NCBI RefSeq assembly: GCF_003634615.1
Contig: NZ_RBKX01000001.1
Span: forward strand, 1,798,001 to 1,862,000
DNA: 64,000 bases
DNA from: Flavobacterium sp. 102
GTDB taxonomy: Bacteria; Bacteroidota; Bacteroidia; Flavobacteriales; Flavobacteriaceae
Direction of reading: 5' to 3'
The translations under genes were made by a program, and so were the position numbers. Under the pieces are notes generated by a model. The model ran no database searches, was not told the DNA's origin, and saw nothing but the letters and a program-made list of their open reading frames with translations. Position 1 is the stretch's first letter. Every line of letters starts with the position of its first letter. This document shows positions 63,250-64,000 of the stretch, piece after piece.

Positions 63250-64000
63250 TTAATTATTCTTAAATGTTATGGTAAAGGTTGTTCCTTTACCTACTGTGCT
63301 TATTACGTTTATTGTTCCGCCCATGGCTTCTACTTGTGATTTTACTAAATACAATCCCAATCCTTTACTGTCAGGGTGATCGTGGAATCTTTGGTACAAA
63401 CCAAAAATTTTATCCTTATTTCTAACCAAATCAATTCCGATTCCATTGTCTTTAAACGTAAGGATTAAATCATCATCTACTACTTTTGAGGAGATGTTTA
63501 CTCTTAATTGTTTGCCTTCGCTTCTGTATTTTATAGCGTTCGTCAGTAAATTTAAAAAAATACTTTCTAAATAAGATTTATTAATATTTAAAATAGTCAC
63601 CTCTTCTAAATCTATTTTCAATATAGGCTTGTGCAATCCTATCAAAAAGCTCAATTGATTAAAGACATTTTCAAATATTTCCTTAATTAATACTTTCTCT
63701 TTTTGGATTGACGGATTGTCTTTGATAATAACAACTTTAACCAAATCATTGATAGTTTCATTTAATAAATGAGTAGACTTGGAGAAGCCGTCAATGATTT
63801 CTTTTAATTCCGGGTTTTCAATTGGCATGTCTTCCACCAAATTTAACAAACCGGTTAAATTAGATAAAGGTGCTCTTAGGTTGTGCGAAGTGATATAAGA
63901 GAATTGTTTTAAGTCTTTATTGTTTTGCGTTAATTCACGAATCAGTTGCTCTCTTTCTTTTACTTTGTTCTTTTCTTCAGTAACATCTCTTTGAATCGAT
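63250..64000 (-). CDS. sensor histidine kinase (C-terminal part; N-terminus outside window)
   Basis: The open frame continues beyond the first in-window start-like codon at 63849 to the window edge: reading on gives DVTEEKNKVKEREQ (end of a PAS-type domain) then FSYITSHNLRAPLSNLTGLL, the HisKA box with the phospho-His. The ATPase domain follows: LTNAIKYRSEGKQ (N box), DNGIGIDL (G1), KGLGLYLVKSQVEAMGG (G2). It therefore is the C-terminal ~250 residues of a PAS-containing kinase paired with the response regulator downstream. Confidence 0.92.
   Translation of the reverse strand, partial: SIQRDVTEEKNKVKEREQLIRELTQNNKDLKQFSYITSHNLRAPLSNLTGLLNLVEDMPIENPELKEIIDGFSKSTHLLNETINDLVKVVIIKDNPSIQKEKVLIKEIFENVFNQLSFLIGLHKPILKIDLEEVTILNINKSYLESIFLNLLTNAIKYRSEGKQLRVNISSKVVDDDLILTFKDNGIGIDLVRNKDKIFGLYQRFHDHPDSKGLGLYLVKSQVEAMGGTINVISTVGKGTTFTITFKNN

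Noticed and set aside
63250..63849. Kinase starting at 63849
   Set aside because: The start-like codon there is a Leu inside the HisKA helix; the frame continues upstream to the window end with the phospho-His region.

Overview
The window comes from a Bacteroidota genome, almost certainly a Flavobacterium-type member of the Flavobacteriaceae. Evidence: AT-rich DNA, type IX secretion (T9SS) sorting tails of both type A and type B, promoters of the form TTG-N17-20-TAnnTTTG, an ECF sigma / FecR / TonB-receptor set, OmpP1/FadL-type outer-membrane proteins and an archaeal/eukaryote-like ProRS. No phage, IS element or CRISPR was seen; this looks like ordinary chromosome with one large metabolic supercluster.

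Layout. 1-4200 (minus): envelope operon kdsD-tatC-AhpD-like-hydrolase-lptB-DUF5808. 4281-6476: recQ, divergent from kdsD. 6600-12020 (minus): small membrane protein, a 1459-residue T9SS surface protein and a small conserved protein. 12097-20278 (plus): FAD oxidoreductase; a lipoprotein with an inserted Kazal-like domain followed by ECF sigma, FecR-type anti-sigma and a TonB receptor; gapN. 20362-21456 (minus): fused MsrB-MsrA lipoprotein. 21620-24336 (plus): idi, a PTPS/QueD family gene, peroxiredoxin, manA and a small helical protein. 24415-24640: tRNA-Thr and a duplicated terminator module.

24755-41528 (plus) is the centrepiece: 16 same-strand genes for purine catabolism and its cofactor. 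Guanine deaminase, xanthine dehydrogenase (two subunits plus XdhC), molybdenum-cofactor synthesis (moeA, moaD, a moeB-rhodanese fusion, moaE, a moaC-moaB fusion, moaA) with an embedded TauE/SafE permease, then (from its own promoter) allantoinase, allantoicase, membrane urate hydroxylase PuuD with a C-terminal cytochrome c, an OHCU decarboxylase/HIU hydrolase fusion, and a CitE/malate-synthase-like DUF6986 protein. Together they predict guanine -> xanthine -> urate -> HIU -> OHCU -> allantoin -> allantoate -> ureidoglycolate + urea. A hairpin and a 21-bp minisatellite follow.

41940-47518 (plus): aquaporin, AlkB-like dioxygenase, fatty acid hydroxylase family protein, DUF2805, M61 peptidase, DUF4369 lipoprotein. 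47524-51153 (minus): T9SS type B surface protein. 51318-56585 (plus): radical SAM protein, hybrid histidine kinase, TorF-like porin. 56579-60529 (minus): rimO, FadL-like protein, G/N/W/Y-rich lipoprotein. 60630-62757 (plus): proS, two identical tRNA-Glu genes, rpsT. 62830-64000 (minus): response regulator and the C-terminal part of its histidine kinase, which runs off the window.

All assignments rest on reading motifs by eye; no database search was run.
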